Positions 16,393 to 25,753 of a stretch of DNA of 64,000 bases are shown in pieces. Origin of the DNA: Chitinophaga filiformis (GTDB lineage: Bacteria > Bacteroidota > Bacteroidia > Chitinophagales > Chitinophagaceae); contig NZ_JAKIRP010000016.1 of assembly GCF_021646545.1 (NCBI RefSeq), positions 62,001 through 126,000 of the forward strand. Reading direction: 5' to 3'. Position numbers and translations under genes: made by a program. A model generated the notes under the pieces. That model was not told the origin of the DNA. It did not search any database and was given only the letters and a program-made list of their open reading frames with translations. Every line of letters begins with the position of its first letter. Within the stretch, counting starts at the first letter, position 1.

Positions 16393-17991
16393 ATGAACGC
16401 ACCGGACTTTTTCAAACCGTGGGCAAAAAACAGAAAAGGATTTATCTGGATAGGCCTCTTCCTCGTACTCCTCTCCGGCATCGTCCAATTCGGGCTCTAT
16501 GCGCTTAATCAGAACTATGTGGTAAGCCACTTCGGCGCGCAGCCGGAAGACGTCAGCCTGTCCCTGCAGCTAACCTATGTAGGCATTCTGGCCATTCTGC
16601 CGATCCAGTTCAGGTTTCTGCGGTACTTTGAAAGACGGTCCTATATGCTCTTCATTATCATTGCAGGTATTCTGCTCAGTATCGCCAGCTTGTATACAAC
16701 AGACATCTTTGTCTTTATGGGCCTGCGGCTGATGCTCGGTATAGTAGTAGCCTGTATAGCAGGATCGGTTTTAACACTGTATTTTTCCAGCCTGCCTCCT
16801 GCCAAAGCTACTGCTATCGGTTCTACCATATTCTATACCACTATCCTGGCCAATACGGCCATAATAGGCATATTGAGCGCCTGGGTCACAGACAATTACG
16901 ACTGGCCTGCCATCTATAAATACCTGATCGCCTTCCAGGTCCTTACCCTGCTCATTGTCCTGCTGCTGCTGAAACCCGTCACCGGTATGAAAAAGTACCC
17001 TTTGTACCAGATAGACTGGTTTGGGTTTGTGGCGATGCTGGCTACCGGTATCAGCCTGGCATATACCTTTATTTACGGACCAAAATATTACTGGTTTACA
17101 GACTCACGTATAACATTATCGGCCTTTACAGCACTGATAAGCGTTGGGATACTATATTACCGGCAGACGACGCTGAAAAGGCCTTATCTTCATCCGGCAG
17201 TATTCAAATCCAGACAGTTCATTATGGGCCTGATGCTACTGATAGTGTACTTTGGTGCAAAAGACAGCATTAACCTCATCTACGGATATTGTGCAGCTGT
17301 GCTGAAATGGGACACTTACAGAATTATGTGGCTGGCATCATTTAACGTTTCAGCTGTACTCATCTCCACCATTATCGCCATATTGATGTTGAGCAGGAAG
17401 ATGCCTTTCCGGGTGCTGTTTATCGTCGGATTAACTTCCCTGGCTATTTATCACATCTGGATGTATTTCACCTTTACGCCCGATATCGCATTCTCAGATC
17501 TTGCTTTGCCGGTCTTTTTCCAGGGTGCAGCCTCCGGTTTCCTTTTTGTGCCTGTCATTGTTTACACGGTCTCCGGCTTACCGGCGTTTACAGGTTTCAC
17601 AGGTATCAGCCTTGCTACAATATCAAGGTTTATCACCGGTCTGAATAGTGCCGCCGGGTTTTATACACTGCAATTGTACTTTAATCAGCTGAACAGGGAA
17701 AGATTTCTTCGCTACATTACCGACGTGAATGACAACTTCTCACAAAGGTTCAGTCAGTTTGTACAATTGTTCCGCTCTAAAGGATTCAGTGTCGATCAGG
17801 CCAATGCCCTGGCGTATACCAATATCAACAGGGCGCTGATCGTACAGTCACAGTTAATGACAAATATGTACATATTCAAGCTCATGTTCATTATTTGCGT
17901 GGCGGCATTATTGATCGTAATAACCGGGCCATACCTTCTTAAGGTTTTCCGCTCACTGGTCCATTTCAAAAACGTGCCTGCCTTAAAGTGA
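16393..17991 (+). CDS. emrB: MFS drug transporter, EmrB/QacA (DHA2) type
   Basis: 532 residues from the ATG at 16393, which sits 4 bases after the adaptor stop; a longer frame from 16363 would overlap it and gives an unlikely N-terminus. About 14 hydrophobic segments are present, as in the 14-TM DHA2 family. A polar stretch near 440-490 (NDNFSQRFSQFVQLFRSKG) lies between the last segments, as is common in EmrB homologues of Bacteroidota. It is the proton-driven inner-membrane part of the pump. The substrate is unknown. Confidence 0.88.
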   Translation: MNAPDFFKPWAKNRKGFIWIGLFLVLLSGIVQFGLYALNQNYVVSHFGAQPEDVSLSLQLTYVGILAILPIQFRFLRYFERRSYMLFIIIAGILLSIASLYTTDIFVFMGLRLMLGIVVACIAGSVLTLYFSSLPPAKATAIGSTIFYTTILANTAIIGILSAWVTDNYDWPAIYKYLIAFQVLTLLIVLLLLKPVTGMKKYPLYQIDWFGFVAMLATGISLAYTFIYGPKYYWFTDSRITLSAFTALISVGILYYRQTTLKRPYLHPAVFKSRQFIMGLMLLIVYFGAKDSINLIYGYCAAVLKWDTYRIMWLASFNVSAVLISTIIAILMLSRKMPFRVLFIVGLTSLAIYHIWMYFTFTPDIAFSDLALPVFFQGAASGFLFVPVIVYTVSGLPAFTGFTGISLATISRFITGLNSAAGFYTLQLYFNQLNRERFLRYITDVNDNFSQRFSQFVQLFRSKGFSVDQANALAYTNINRALIVQSQLMTNMYIFKLMFIICVAALLIVITGPYLLKVFRSLVHFKNVPALK

Positions 17992-18086
17992 GTACGGAAG
18001 TATGTCGGAGGGAATTATTTCTTAAACCAGGATAAGATTTTCCCTTGCAATAACATCGACCTTTATTGCACGAAATCATTAACGAT

Positions 18087-18521
18087 ATGAATACCAATAG
18101 CATTCATTTTTCCCAGTTGTTTTTAAGGCTTGCCTTCGCCGTAACGCTTTTATCTGCCGTGGCTGACAGGCTGGGTATATGGGGCCCTCATGGAACGCAA
18201 AATGTATCCTGGGGCGACTGGGAGCATTTCCTGGCCTATTCCAATAAACTGAACTTTTACGTTTCTCCCGGGTTAGGCAACATCATGGCGATCGTGGCAA
18301 CAACACTGGAGGTGATCTTTGCTGTGCTGTTACTGATCGGCTACAAGACCAAACTGGCAGCATGGGGCACCTGCGTGCTGATGGTGATCTTTGCATTAAG
18401 CATGACTGTTGCAATGGGTGTTCAACCACCACTTTCCTATTCCGTATGGACCTCGGCAGGAGCGGCAGCATTGCTGGGATCCATCAATACATACAAATGG
18501 AGCATTGATAATCTGAAATAA
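18087..18521 (+). CDS. DoxX-family membrane protein
   Basis: 144 residues from the ATG at 18087. Four hydrophobic segments are separated by short loops, with the DoxX-type start LRLAFAVTLLSAVADRLGIWGP. The family includes subunits and partners of quinone-linked oxidoreductases, but most members have no assigned role. It starts about 95 bases after the MFS gene, so it may be the last gene of the efflux operon. A strong terminator follows at 18628. Confidence 0.82.
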   Translation: MNTNSIHFSQLFLRLAFAVTLLSAVADRLGIWGPHGTQNVSWGDWEHFLAYSNKLNFYVSPGLGNIMAIVATTLEVIFAVLLLIGYKTKLAAWGTCVLMVIFALSMTVAMGVQPPLSYSVWTSAGAAALLGSINTYKWSIDNLK

Positions 18522-18627
18522 CCGTAGTTTTCTTTTGTTTAGTACAAGCCGGCCTTTATGTTGAATGTTAAACTGCCAGTCGGGTAACACACTGGAATAC
18601 ATTGGACAAAAACGGCCTGCTTCACAG

Positions 18628-18661
18628 GGACTGGTCTCTATAAGACCGGTCCTTTCTTTTT
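18628..18661 (+). terminator. Rho-independent terminator after the efflux/DoxX unit
   Basis: A 10-bp stem (18628-18637 with 18643-18652, one G-T pair) with loop CTATA is followed by TTTCTTTTT. It closes the plus-strand unit that ends with the DoxX gene. Confidence 0.85.
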
Positions 18662-18750
18662 ATACCCCCTGATCCTCCCGTCATACCCCAAACAGCAGCT
18701 GCTCTTTTTGTTAAAAGTCAAAATAGTCCCGCATTTTATCAGAATATTTA

Positions 18751-18771
18751 TATATTTGCGTAACCAGTTAC
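18751..18771 (+). promoter_or_regulatory. -7 element and candidate MarR operator
   Basis: TATATTTG at 18751-18758 is an exact -7 element. It is followed at 18760-18771 by GTAACCAGTTAC (inverted arms GTAAC/GTTAC), and TTACATAA then occurs twice (18769-18776 and 18780-18787). A repressor bound there would cover the transcription start, which fits autoregulation of the MarR-type gene beginning at 18798. Confidence 0.5.
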
Positions 18772-18797
18772 ATAATCAATTACATAAACCGTCTTGT

Positions 18798-19748
18798 ATG
18801 AGCTTTTTTGATACTGTGGGCAAGTTTGCCGTAGGAAGCAGGCTGCGCTTATTAACGGAAAAAATAACAGAAGATGCCACTCAGATCTACAATATGTATG
18901 GAGTAGATATGAACCCGAAATGGTTTCCCGTATTCTATGTACTGTCGCGCGGCGAAGCAATGACCATCACTGCTATTGCCAAAGAGATCGGGCACTCCCA
19001 CCCTTCTGTGAGTAAGATCATAAGTGAAATGGTTGACAAAGGCCTGGTAAAAGAGAAAAAAGATAAGGCAGATGGCCGCAGGAACATGGTGAGCCTTTCT
19101 GCCAAAGGCAAAGAGATCACCGGTAAAATAGAAGACCAGTATACGGATGTAAGAAATGCGATAGAAGCCATTTCTGCCAATACCACGCACGACCTCTGGA
19201 AAGCTATTGCGGAATGGGAATTCCTGCTGGAACAGAAGAGCCTTCTGCGCTGGGTGCAGGAACAGAAAAAAGAAAGAGAGAGCAGGAAAGTGAAGATCGT
19301 TGATTATCAGCCGGCCTACCAGCAGGCATTCAAAGACCTGAACGTGGAATGGATCTCTACTTATTTCAAGATGGAAGAGGCTGATTATAAAGCGCTGGAC
19401 AATCCGCAGGGATACATACTTGACAACGGCGGACATATCCTTGTTGCTTTGTATGACGATGTGCCGGTGGGTGTATGCGCCCTCATTAAAATGAAAGACC
19501 CTGAATACGACTACGAGCTGGCTAAAATGGCGGTCTCTCCTGCCGCCCAGGGCAAGAGCGTCGGCTGGCTGCTGGGTAGTGCCATCCTGGAGAAAGCGAG
19601 ATCATTGGGTGCAAAGAAAGTATACCTGGAAAGCAATACAATACTGAAACCGGCGATCAATCTGTACCATAAATTAGGATTTGAAAAGATCGTAGGACAT
19701 CCTTCCCCCTACGAAAGATGTAACATACAAATGGAACGTGTGCTATAA
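18798..19748 (+). CDS. Fused MarR regulator and GNAT acetyltransferase
   Basis: 316 residues from the ATG at 18798. Residues 1 to about 145 form a MarR winged-helix domain (AITAIAKEIGHSHPSVSKIISEMVDKGLV, DGRRNMVSLSAKG). Residues from about 160 form a GNAT acetyltransferase (ELAKMAVSPAAQGKSVGWLLGSAIL, with the acetyl-CoA pyrophosphate loop in QGKSVG). This MarR-GNAT fusion is known in several phyla but has few characterised members; the acetyltransferase substrate is unknown. The gene is monocistronic, with a likely self-operator. Confidence 0.88.
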   Translation: MSFFDTVGKFAVGSRLRLLTEKITEDATQIYNMYGVDMNPKWFPVFYVLSRGEAMTITAIAKEIGHSHPSVSKIISEMVDKGLVKEKKDKADGRRNMVSLSAKGKEITGKIEDQYTDVRNAIEAISANTTHDLWKAIAEWEFLLEQKSLLRWVQEQKKERESRKVKIVDYQPAYQQAFKDLNVEWISTYFKMEEADYKALDNPQGYILDNGGHILVALYDDVPVGVCALIKMKDPEYDYELAKMAVSPAAQGKSVGWLLGSAILEKARSLGAKKVYLESNTILKPAINLYHKLGFEKIVGHPSPYERCNIQMERVL

Positions 19749-19804
19749 TGCCTGAGTTAAGGCGTCGAACGCAAATACTGCGCGGTCCATCCTGAAATAT
19801 TCGC

Positions 19805-19853
19805 GCTCCGGCTGGAGCGCTGTGTTTGTAGCCCCGGGTTTCAACCCCGGGGC
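19805..19853. repeat. REP-like palindromic repeat, third copy
   Basis: An imperfect CGCTCC/GGAGCG hairpin precedes TGTTTGTAG and then CCCCGGGTTTCAACCCCGGGG, a strong hairpin with a TTCAA loop. The order hairpin, TTTGTAG, TTCAA-loop hairpin is the same as in the copies at 10131-10325. Confidence 0.75.
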
Positions 19854-19909
19854 GGGGTAATGACCAAACTATAATTTGTAGTTTCCCTTGTATCTTGTAT
19901 TTTTCCTCC

Positions 19910-20980
19910 ATGCAACGTAACAGAATCCTACTCTATGGAGCCAATGGTTATACGGGGGAACTGATAGCCCGGTATGCTGGTCAATACGGCTTAACACCTA
20001 TCCTCGCCGGCAGAAAGAAGACTGCCATTGAGGCCCTTGCCAAAGAACTCAAACTGGATTTCCGCATTATCGAACTGGATGACAGTGCCGGCTTAACGGC
20101 CGCGCTCGAAGATATATCACTGGTCATACAAGCTGCCGGCCCTTATCATATCACCGCTCAACCGATGATAGATGCCTGCATAGCGACCAACACGCACTAT
20201 ATTGACCTCAACGGCGACCTTGATGTATTTGAGTTGCTGCAGAAGTATGATCAGCAGGCTAAAGCAAAAGATATTATGATATTGCCCGGCGCCGGTTTTG
20301 ACGTCGTACCGACAGACTGCCTGGCATTGTCTTTAAAACAGCAGTTACCCGATGCAGATCATCTCACCATCGCTTTCGCGGTCATCGGCAGTGCCTTGTC
20401 AAGAGGTACGTCCATCAGCACCTTACATAAACTGGGCACTCCCGGCGCCACCCGCAAAAACGGACGGATCGCCTACGAACCCATGGGGAAAAAAGGAATG
20501 TCAGTCAAATTTCCGGGCCATAAAGATCCGGTTTTTGTGATGAGCATTCCCTGGGGAGATATCAGCACCGCTTACTTCTCCACAGGTATTCCCAACATCA
20601 CCACTTATACTGCCGTCAATAAAGCGGCCTGGTACTTCCTGAAAGCGCAGTCTTTATTCAACTGGCTGTTGAAAACCGCTTTCCTGAAAAGTATTATCAT
20701 GGGGATCTTCAAAATGCAATCTGCGGGCCCCAATCAGGCCGTACGCGACAAAGCAGTAAGTCATATCTGGGGGAAAGTCACAAATGCAAAAGGAGCCTCC
20801 GTACAAGCCAATATGGAGACGCCGGAAGCATATTCCCTGACTGCCTACGCCATACTCATTATTGCAAAGAAAATTATCAACGGAGATTATAAGCCCGGCT
20901 ACCAGACGCCCGCCAGTGCTTATGGCCCTGATCTGGTGATGGAAATCCCGGGTGTGAAAAGGGAGGTCATCCGTAAATGA
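19910..20980 (+). CDS. Saccharopine dehydrogenase-like NAD(P)-binding oxidoreductase
   Basis: 356 residues from the ATG at 19910. The N-terminal Rossmann fold begins at once (ILLYGANGYTGELIARYAG, with GxxGxxG-type spacing), and QAAGPYHITAQPMIDACIATNTHYIDLNGD is characteristic of the saccharopine dehydrogenase/trans-acting enoyl reductase family. The full active-site set of true lysine-pathway enzymes is not obvious, so lysine metabolism should not be assumed. It is monocistronic and ends before a hairpin terminator. Confidence 0.85.
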   Translation: MQRNRILLYGANGYTGELIARYAGQYGLTPILAGRKKTAIEALAKELKLDFRIIELDDSAGLTAALEDISLVIQAAGPYHITAQPMIDACIATNTHYIDLNGDLDVFELLQKYDQQAKAKDIMILPGAGFDVVPTDCLALSLKQQLPDADHLTIAFAVIGSALSRGTSISTLHKLGTPGATRKNGRIAYEPMGKKGMSVKFPGHKDPVFVMSIPWGDISTAYFSTGIPNITTYTAVNKAAWYFLKAQSLFNWLLKTAFLKSIIMGIFKMQSAGPNQAVRDKAVSHIWGKVTNAKGASVQANMETPEAYSLTAYAILIIAKKIINGDYKPGYQTPASAYGPDLVMEIPGVKREVIRK

Positions 20981-21028
20981 AAAAGAAAATCTTCCCTTAA
21001 GGTTTAATGACATGCAGGAGCCGGAAAA

Positions 21029-21071
21029 GGCCCGGGAAAGTTATTACCTTTCCCAGGCCGGCAACTTTTTA
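21029..21071. terminator. Bidirectional hairpin terminator
   Basis: A GGCC/GGCC outer stem, one C-A mismatch and a 7-bp inner stem (GGGAAAG/CTTTCCC) lie between 21029 and 21059, followed by an ACTTTTTA tail on the plus strand. It separates the convergent oxidoreductase and DUF6520 genes. Confidence 0.75.
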
Positions 21072-21085
21072 CAATATCATTTTCG

Positions 21086-21349
21086 TCAGGGCTGAGAAAG
21101 CACAAAGCTGCTGCATGTTCCGTTAGACTCCAGGTTTAAAAGCTGTACTGGCTGCCCCCCAATCAGTACGTAGCAGGTATTGAACCCGCCCCCACAGTAA
21201 CCCCTGTACACACATGGGGAGCCCTGGCTTGGCACCTGTTGCAGATTCGTATACCCGTTTCCCGGGAACCTGCCGCCATTGGTTGCAAAAGCACCTGCAA
21301 TGGCAAGCGCAAATACTGTTACTGATAATCCGATTTTCTTAAAATTCAT
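21086..21349 (-). CDS. DUF6520-type small secreted cysteine-containing protein
   Basis: 87 residues: a signal peptide to about 22 (IAGAFAT), then a short mature peptide with four cysteines (SPCVYRGYCGGG, NTCYVL, NGTCSSF). The hydrophobic leader ending in AGAFAT and the small Cys-containing tail match the DUF6520 family of Bacteroidota, often found in multiple copies near MauE genes. The function is unknown. It is the last of three minus-strand genes with a propeller-like protein and a MauE protein. The four Cys could form two disulfides. Confidence 0.8.
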   Translation of the reverse strand: MNFKKIGLSVTVFALAIAGAFATNGGRFPGNGYTNLQQVPSQGSPCVYRGYCGGGFNTCYVLIGGQPVQLLNLESNGTCSSFVLSQP

Positions 21350-21434
21350 ACAGTAAAAACTTTGAATTCAGATACATGCCTACTATTTTCTACAGGTGTT
21401 CGGCTCCGCCTGTTCTATTGCAATAGAAATGATG

Positions 21435-22487
21435 TTATTGTCTTGCGATCGTGTATACATTTAATGTGTGGTCGCACAAAGCCAGCAGCTGATCTCCTTT
21501 TACAACAAAGTCAGTAATACGTTCTTTCCCCTGAAGCGGAATGTGTAGCGTATAGATGTATGTGCCATCATGCAGCGAATACACGTCGATGATCTCTGTA
21601 TCATGCCTCGCCTGCCAGTGCTCATTGTCAGCCACCAGGGTAGAAAGTACATAGATCCTGTTGTCTGCCAGCCTTGCCAGGCTGTTTACATAAGCAGGCG
21701 GCGCAGAGAACTTACTGCCGCCGGTAGACAGCCTGGCCACCTGTATTTTAGCCATTGTATTCGTATCCAGGGTATGACCGGTATAGAGTGTGTGCAGGTT
21801 GGTATCCAGTGCAACAAACTCATTCCGGTAGTGGTATACATACACCAGTTTCCCCGTCTGTTTATCATAATCCAGTGTACCATCTGTACAAAAGATACCA
21901 TCGACCTGCTTTTTGATGATGTTCTTTCCCAGGGTTACATAAGGCGAATCTGTTTTTATTTTTGTCAGTATATTCCGGCTGCTGCCCAAGGAATCCAGAT
22001 GAATGCTACGCGAGATAAAGGAAGTAGCAGAGACATTTTGCAACATGTTAAAAAAGCAGCTTTGCTGCAGGAACCTGCTCATATGCAGATCATCCAGTCT
22101 TCCCCTGTAGAGCGTAGGCGTGCTTCCTTCTGCCATATATACCACAGGAGAATCTACCATTATCCTTGCCAGCTTCCAGGCATAACGTTCACCTGGCGCG
22201 AGCTTCAACGTTAAATGCTGTGTGTCTTTTAAATGCCGGTCTGCTGCAAGTAAATGCTGGGAAGCAGAATAGTTGCCCAGGTAAATATGTTCATCGGTAT
22301 GACCCGCGATATAATAGGCGGGGTACTTTAATTCAAGCGAACTTTTGAGTGTTGCCGCCGGCAGCACTTTACGGCTAAAGCCGTTCTTCCTGTCATTAGG
22401 CTTATCTGCAAACGCGTACAGGATCAGTACAAGAACAATACAGACCATCACACAAAGTGCGGCAAATCGAAAGGGGTGTTGCGTCAT
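21435..22487 (-). CDS. Membrane-anchored propeller-like protein of unknown function
   Basis: 350 residues: an N-terminal membrane anchor (about 9-28, CVMVCIVLVLILYAFA) and a large extracytoplasmic domain with repeated YIAGHTDEHIYLGNY, RIYVLSTLVAD, DVYSLHDGTYIYTLHIP-like strands. These resemble six-bladed propeller blades, as in many Bacteroidota proteins paired with DUF6520 and MauE. I cannot name the family with certainty. Its start is 11 bases after the stop of the MauE gene, so the two are cotranscribed. Confidence 0.8.
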   Translation of the reverse strand: MTQHPFRFAALCVMVCIVLVLILYAFADKPNDRKNGFSRKVLPAATLKSSLELKYPAYYIAGHTDEHIYLGNYSASQHLLAADRHLKDTQHLTLKLAPGERYAWKLARIMVDSPVVYMAEGSTPTLYRGRLDDLHMSRFLQQSCFFNMLQNVSATSFISRSIHLDSLGSSRNILTKIKTDSPYVTLGKNIIKKQVDGIFCTDGTLDYDKQTGKLVYVYHYRNEFVALDTNLHTLYTGHTLDTNTMAKIQVARLSTGGSKFSAPPAYVNSLARLADNRIYVLSTLVADNEHWQARHDTEIIDVYSLHDGTYIYTLHIPLQGKERITDFVVKGDQLLALCDHTLNVYTIARQ

Positions 22488-22498
22488 TGTGGGTTCAG

Positions 22499-22945
22499 TT
22501 AAACGTGGATCAGTTCAGATGAAGACGGATGATCGTCCGGCTGCTTTGTATAAAGCCACATGCCCAGCAGTGCAAGCAGCATAAAAACAATATTGAAGTA
22601 GAGATGCTGTGTCCAGCTCATTTGGGAGATGACGCCTCCGCAGGAGCAGGGAATTTTTTCAGATAAAGTGAGCAGCACTACAATGTATACAGTGAAAAGT
22701 GTCATGACGGCAAAAGACGCGTAGAGGCCAACACGCCGGTAGCGCGGGATGACGAGGAGCAAAGCGATCACTATTTCAGCCACGGGAACCACAATTGCCA
22801 GTACAGGCGCAAAGCGTGTGATAAGAGGAGATTGACCTATAACGGCCCGGAAATTTTCGTAATCAATGAACTTACTCGCAGCTGTATAAACGAACAATAG
22901 AATGAACGAGAGACGTATCGTCTCCGTAACGACTTTTCTTAACAT
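22499..22945 (-). CDS. MauE/DoxX-type redox-associated membrane protein
   Basis: 148 residues with four membrane helices and the sequence KIPCSCGGVI between helices 3 and 4. MauE proteins have a DsbD-like fold and pass electrons to, or form, disulfides outside the cytoplasm; here CSC is the candidate redox pair. It is first in the operon with the propeller-like protein and the four-Cys DUF6520 protein, which suggests that it oxidises or matures the latter (inference). Confidence 0.85.
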   Translation of the reverse strand: MLRKVVTETIRLSFILLFVYTAASKFIDYENFRAVIGQSPLITRFAPVLAIVVPVAEIVIALLLVIPRYRRVGLYASFAVMTLFTVYIVVLLTLSEKIPCSCGGVISQMSWTQHLYFNIVFMLLALLGMWLYTKQPDDHPSSSELIHV

Positions 22946-23253
22946 GGAATACTAATTTACAAAACGGGGTGACGGATTAAATTTCAGGAAAGTCCTCGGG
23001 TTCACACTGGCATTCATTGGCTATTTGTCATCCTAATCTAAGAAAATATTCCGAATATTAGATAGCCTCCTGGGATTTTTTTTGTCAGTTTGACACATTT
23101 GTCGCAGGCATTCCGGAAGCACTCTTCAAATAAACGCAAGAGGCTGCCCAAGAGTATTGAGCAGCCTCCAACCTGATGGATCAGATAGTTATCCAGGTAA
23201 TCCGTGGGATGTTCTTCAGTTTTGCTTCATCCTTTTTGATATAATGGAATGTG
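22946..23253. other. 308-base intergenic region with one hairpin
   Basis: No gene is seen. The only clear element is a hairpin (GAGGCTGC at 23140-23147 with GCAGCCTC at 23161-23168), placed to terminate the GH97 gene on the minus strand. The rest should hold the promoter of the MauE operon. Confidence 0.5.
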
Positions 23254-25389
23254 TTATTTCTTCAAGGCCTTAATAGCTGCATCGTCTGCCAGTACAACAC
23301 TAATAGCATATCCGCCACCGGGTGCACACTGTTGCGACAATACCGACTTATTGGTTACTACCATTTTCCTGATCTCATACGCTTGCGGATTCTTCTCATA
23401 ATGCGCATCTTTTTTATCGCTGTAAATAGTAGCAATATATTTCTTACCGGCATCCAGGTAATCAAAGCTGATCTTTGATACACGCCCGTTTTCATCGCAG
23501 GTACTACCGATGAACCAACTGCTCTTTCCTTTCGCTTTACGTGCAATGGTGATATAATCGCCCGGTTCTGCCTCGAGTATCTTTGTATCGTCCCAGTCTA
23601 TAGCTACGTCTTTGATGAACTGAAAGGCATCCATATATTTTCTGTAAGTCTCAGGGAAGTCAGCCGCCATCTGCAAAGGACTGTACATTGTTACATACAG
23701 CGCCAGTTGACGTGCCAGGGTACTGCGTACCCACGAAGTATTGTCGGGGTTATAAGCGCTGATCTTCATCTGGAAGATACCCGGTGTGTAATCCATCGGT
23801 CCGCCTATCAGACGGGTGAATGGCAGGATGGTGGTATGATCAGGATTGTTACCGCCGAAGGACTCATATTCCGTGCCCCTGGCAGACTCCTGCCCTATCA
23901 GGTTGGGATAGGTACGTGAAAGACCGGTCATATGCACAGATTCATGCGCATCTACCATAATATGATATTCAGCAGCCTTCGTTACGGCGTACAGATAGTG
24001 ATTCACCAGCCATTGTCCGTAGTGATGTTCTCCCCTGGGGATGATATTACCCACATACCCACTCTTCACCGCATTATAACCGTTCTTGACCATAAAACGG
24101 TATGCGGTATCCATATGACGCTCATAGTTGCGCACAGAAGATGAAGTCTCATGGTGCATGATGATCTTTACCCCTTTGCCGGCCGCATAACGGTGTAGCT
24201 CCTGCACATCGAAATCAGGGTATGGCGTCAGAAAGTCAAATACATAATCTTTCGTTTTACCGAACCAGTCTTCCCAACCCTGGTTCCATCCTTCCACCAG
24301 CACAGCATCAAAACCATTTTCTGCGGCAAAGTCAATGTATTCCTTCACATGCGCGGTATTCGCGCCATGTTTGCCATTCGGCTTTGTTTTGGAATAGTCT
24401 GTCACGCCCAGCTGCACATTCTCAATATCCGTATAAGCCCAGGTACTCTTCCCGGTGATCATCTCCCACCATACACCCACATATTTCACCGGTTTGATCC
24501 AGGAAGCGGGATCTTTATATTTCGTTGGCTCATTCAGATTGTAGATCAGTTTAGAGGTCAGGATGTCTCCCGCCTTATCACTCACGATCACTGTTCTCCA
24601 GGGCGATTTACACGGCGCCTGCAGATAACCTTTATCACCTACCGCATCGGGTGTCAGGAAGGACTTGAGTACAAAGTTCTTATCATCCAGTTCCAGCGAC
24701 AAAGCGGAATACTCTATCAGGGCGGCTTCATGGATATTGATATACAGGCCGTCCTTACTCTTCATCATCAGCGGCGTTTGTAATCCGGTAGGAGAAAAGA
24801 CCGTCTGTGAAGCATTAGGCGTCACCGCTGCTTTCATTTTTCCTCTTACTTCGGATAAATTGGAAGTAACAGTACTATATTCCTGGGTATCGTAGTCGCC
24901 CGGCAGCCAGAAGGCTTTATGATCGCCTGCCAATGCAAACTCGGTGCGCTCTTCTTTAATCACAAAATAGGCCAGGTGCCGCTGTTGCGGGAACTCATAC
25001 CGGAATCCTAACCCGTCATTGAACAATCTGAAACGGATAATGAGGGTACGGTCTGTAGAGACCTGGTGTAAATTCACTTCCAGTTCATTGTACTGGTTAC
25101 GGATGTCTTTTACCTCACCCCATACCGGCTGCCAGGTTTCGTCAAAAGAAGACGTTTTGCTGCCGGCCACTTCGAAGCTGTCAATAAAAGAGGCGTCGGC
25201 CTTCAGTTCCACACCCAAATGACTGGGCCTGATCACATCCTTTCCTTTATAGGTCAGGGTGTAGGTAGGGATCCCGTTTTGCTGTATGGAAAACTGTAAG
25301 TGCAGATTTTTATCAGGTGATGTCAGTTCCTGGGCTCCGGCCATTTTCCACAGGAAAAGGCAACAGATGAAAACGAGCTTTTTGCGCAT
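23254..25389 (-). CDS. susB: GH97 alpha-glucosidase (SusB-like)
   Basis: 711 residues with a signal peptide to about 19 (AGAQ). Domain order is GH97: an N-terminal beta-sandwich (about 20-290), a (beta/alpha)8 catalytic barrel and a C-terminal beta domain. The barrel contains GWNQGWEDWF, HHETS, VDAHESVHMTGL and ESARGTEYE, whose glutamates correspond to the calcium and catalytic residues of SusB. The VKSGYVG stretch has Gly where retaining GH97 enzymes have the nucleophile Asp, pointing to an inverting alpha-glucosidase. It is periplasmic. It is divergent from a GH13 gene but no SusC/SusD pair is in the window. The symbol is by homology only. Confidence 0.9.
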   Translation of the reverse strand: MRKKLVFICCLFLWKMAGAQELTSPDKNLHLQFSIQQNGIPTYTLTYKGKDVIRPSHLGVELKADASFIDSFEVAGSKTSSFDETWQPVWGEVKDIRNQYNELEVNLHQVSTDRTLIIRFRLFNDGLGFRYEFPQQRHLAYFVIKEERTEFALAGDHKAFWLPGDYDTQEYSTVTSNLSEVRGKMKAAVTPNASQTVFSPTGLQTPLMMKSKDGLYINIHEAALIEYSALSLELDDKNFVLKSFLTPDAVGDKGYLQAPCKSPWRTVIVSDKAGDILTSKLIYNLNEPTKYKDPASWIKPVKYVGVWWEMITGKSTWAYTDIENVQLGVTDYSKTKPNGKHGANTAHVKEYIDFAAENGFDAVLVEGWNQGWEDWFGKTKDYVFDFLTPYPDFDVQELHRYAAGKGVKIIMHHETSSSVRNYERHMDTAYRFMVKNGYNAVKSGYVGNIIPRGEHHYGQWLVNHYLYAVTKAAEYHIMVDAHESVHMTGLSRTYPNLIGQESARGTEYESFGGNNPDHTTILPFTRLIGGPMDYTPGIFQMKISAYNPDNTSWVRSTLARQLALYVTMYSPLQMAADFPETYRKYMDAFQFIKDVAIDWDDTKILEAEPGDYITIARKAKGKSSWFIGSTCDENGRVSKISFDYLDAGKKYIATIYSDKKDAHYEKNPQAYEIRKMVVTNKSVLSQQCAPGGGYAISVVLADDAAIKALKK

Positions 25390-25753
25390 GCTGTGTAGTT
25401 TAATGTGGCGATATATACTGCTGGTGATATAACGTGAAATGTAAATTTAGGCGGCAATATAATGATTGTATGCAATAACTCTATGTTTTCGACCATAGCG
25501 GCAGACGGCTGACACGAAATTACCACCATCGCTTGTTCTCTGCTTCTTCTCTGCTTATTCTCCCCTTCTTCTCTGCTTGTTCTCTACCCGCTTTTGCGTT
25601 AAAATAGCATCAGGATAACCTTGCCCCGCGTTTTTTTCGCATCCCGTTTTACAAGTTCCGGGAACCTTCTATCCGCCCCTATTGCTGATCCTGCCAGTCA
25701 ATTCTGGCAAAAATGTTGTGAACACAAAGCATATCATTAAAAAACTCATCAGC
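25390..25753. promoter_or_regulatory. Divergent control region between GH97 and GH13 genes
   Basis: A 364-base gene-free region that must contain both promoters. It includes a pyrimidine-rich tract at 25531-25585 in which TTCTCTGCTT recurs three times. No palindromic MalT/SusR-type operator was recognised by eye. Confidence 0.4.
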
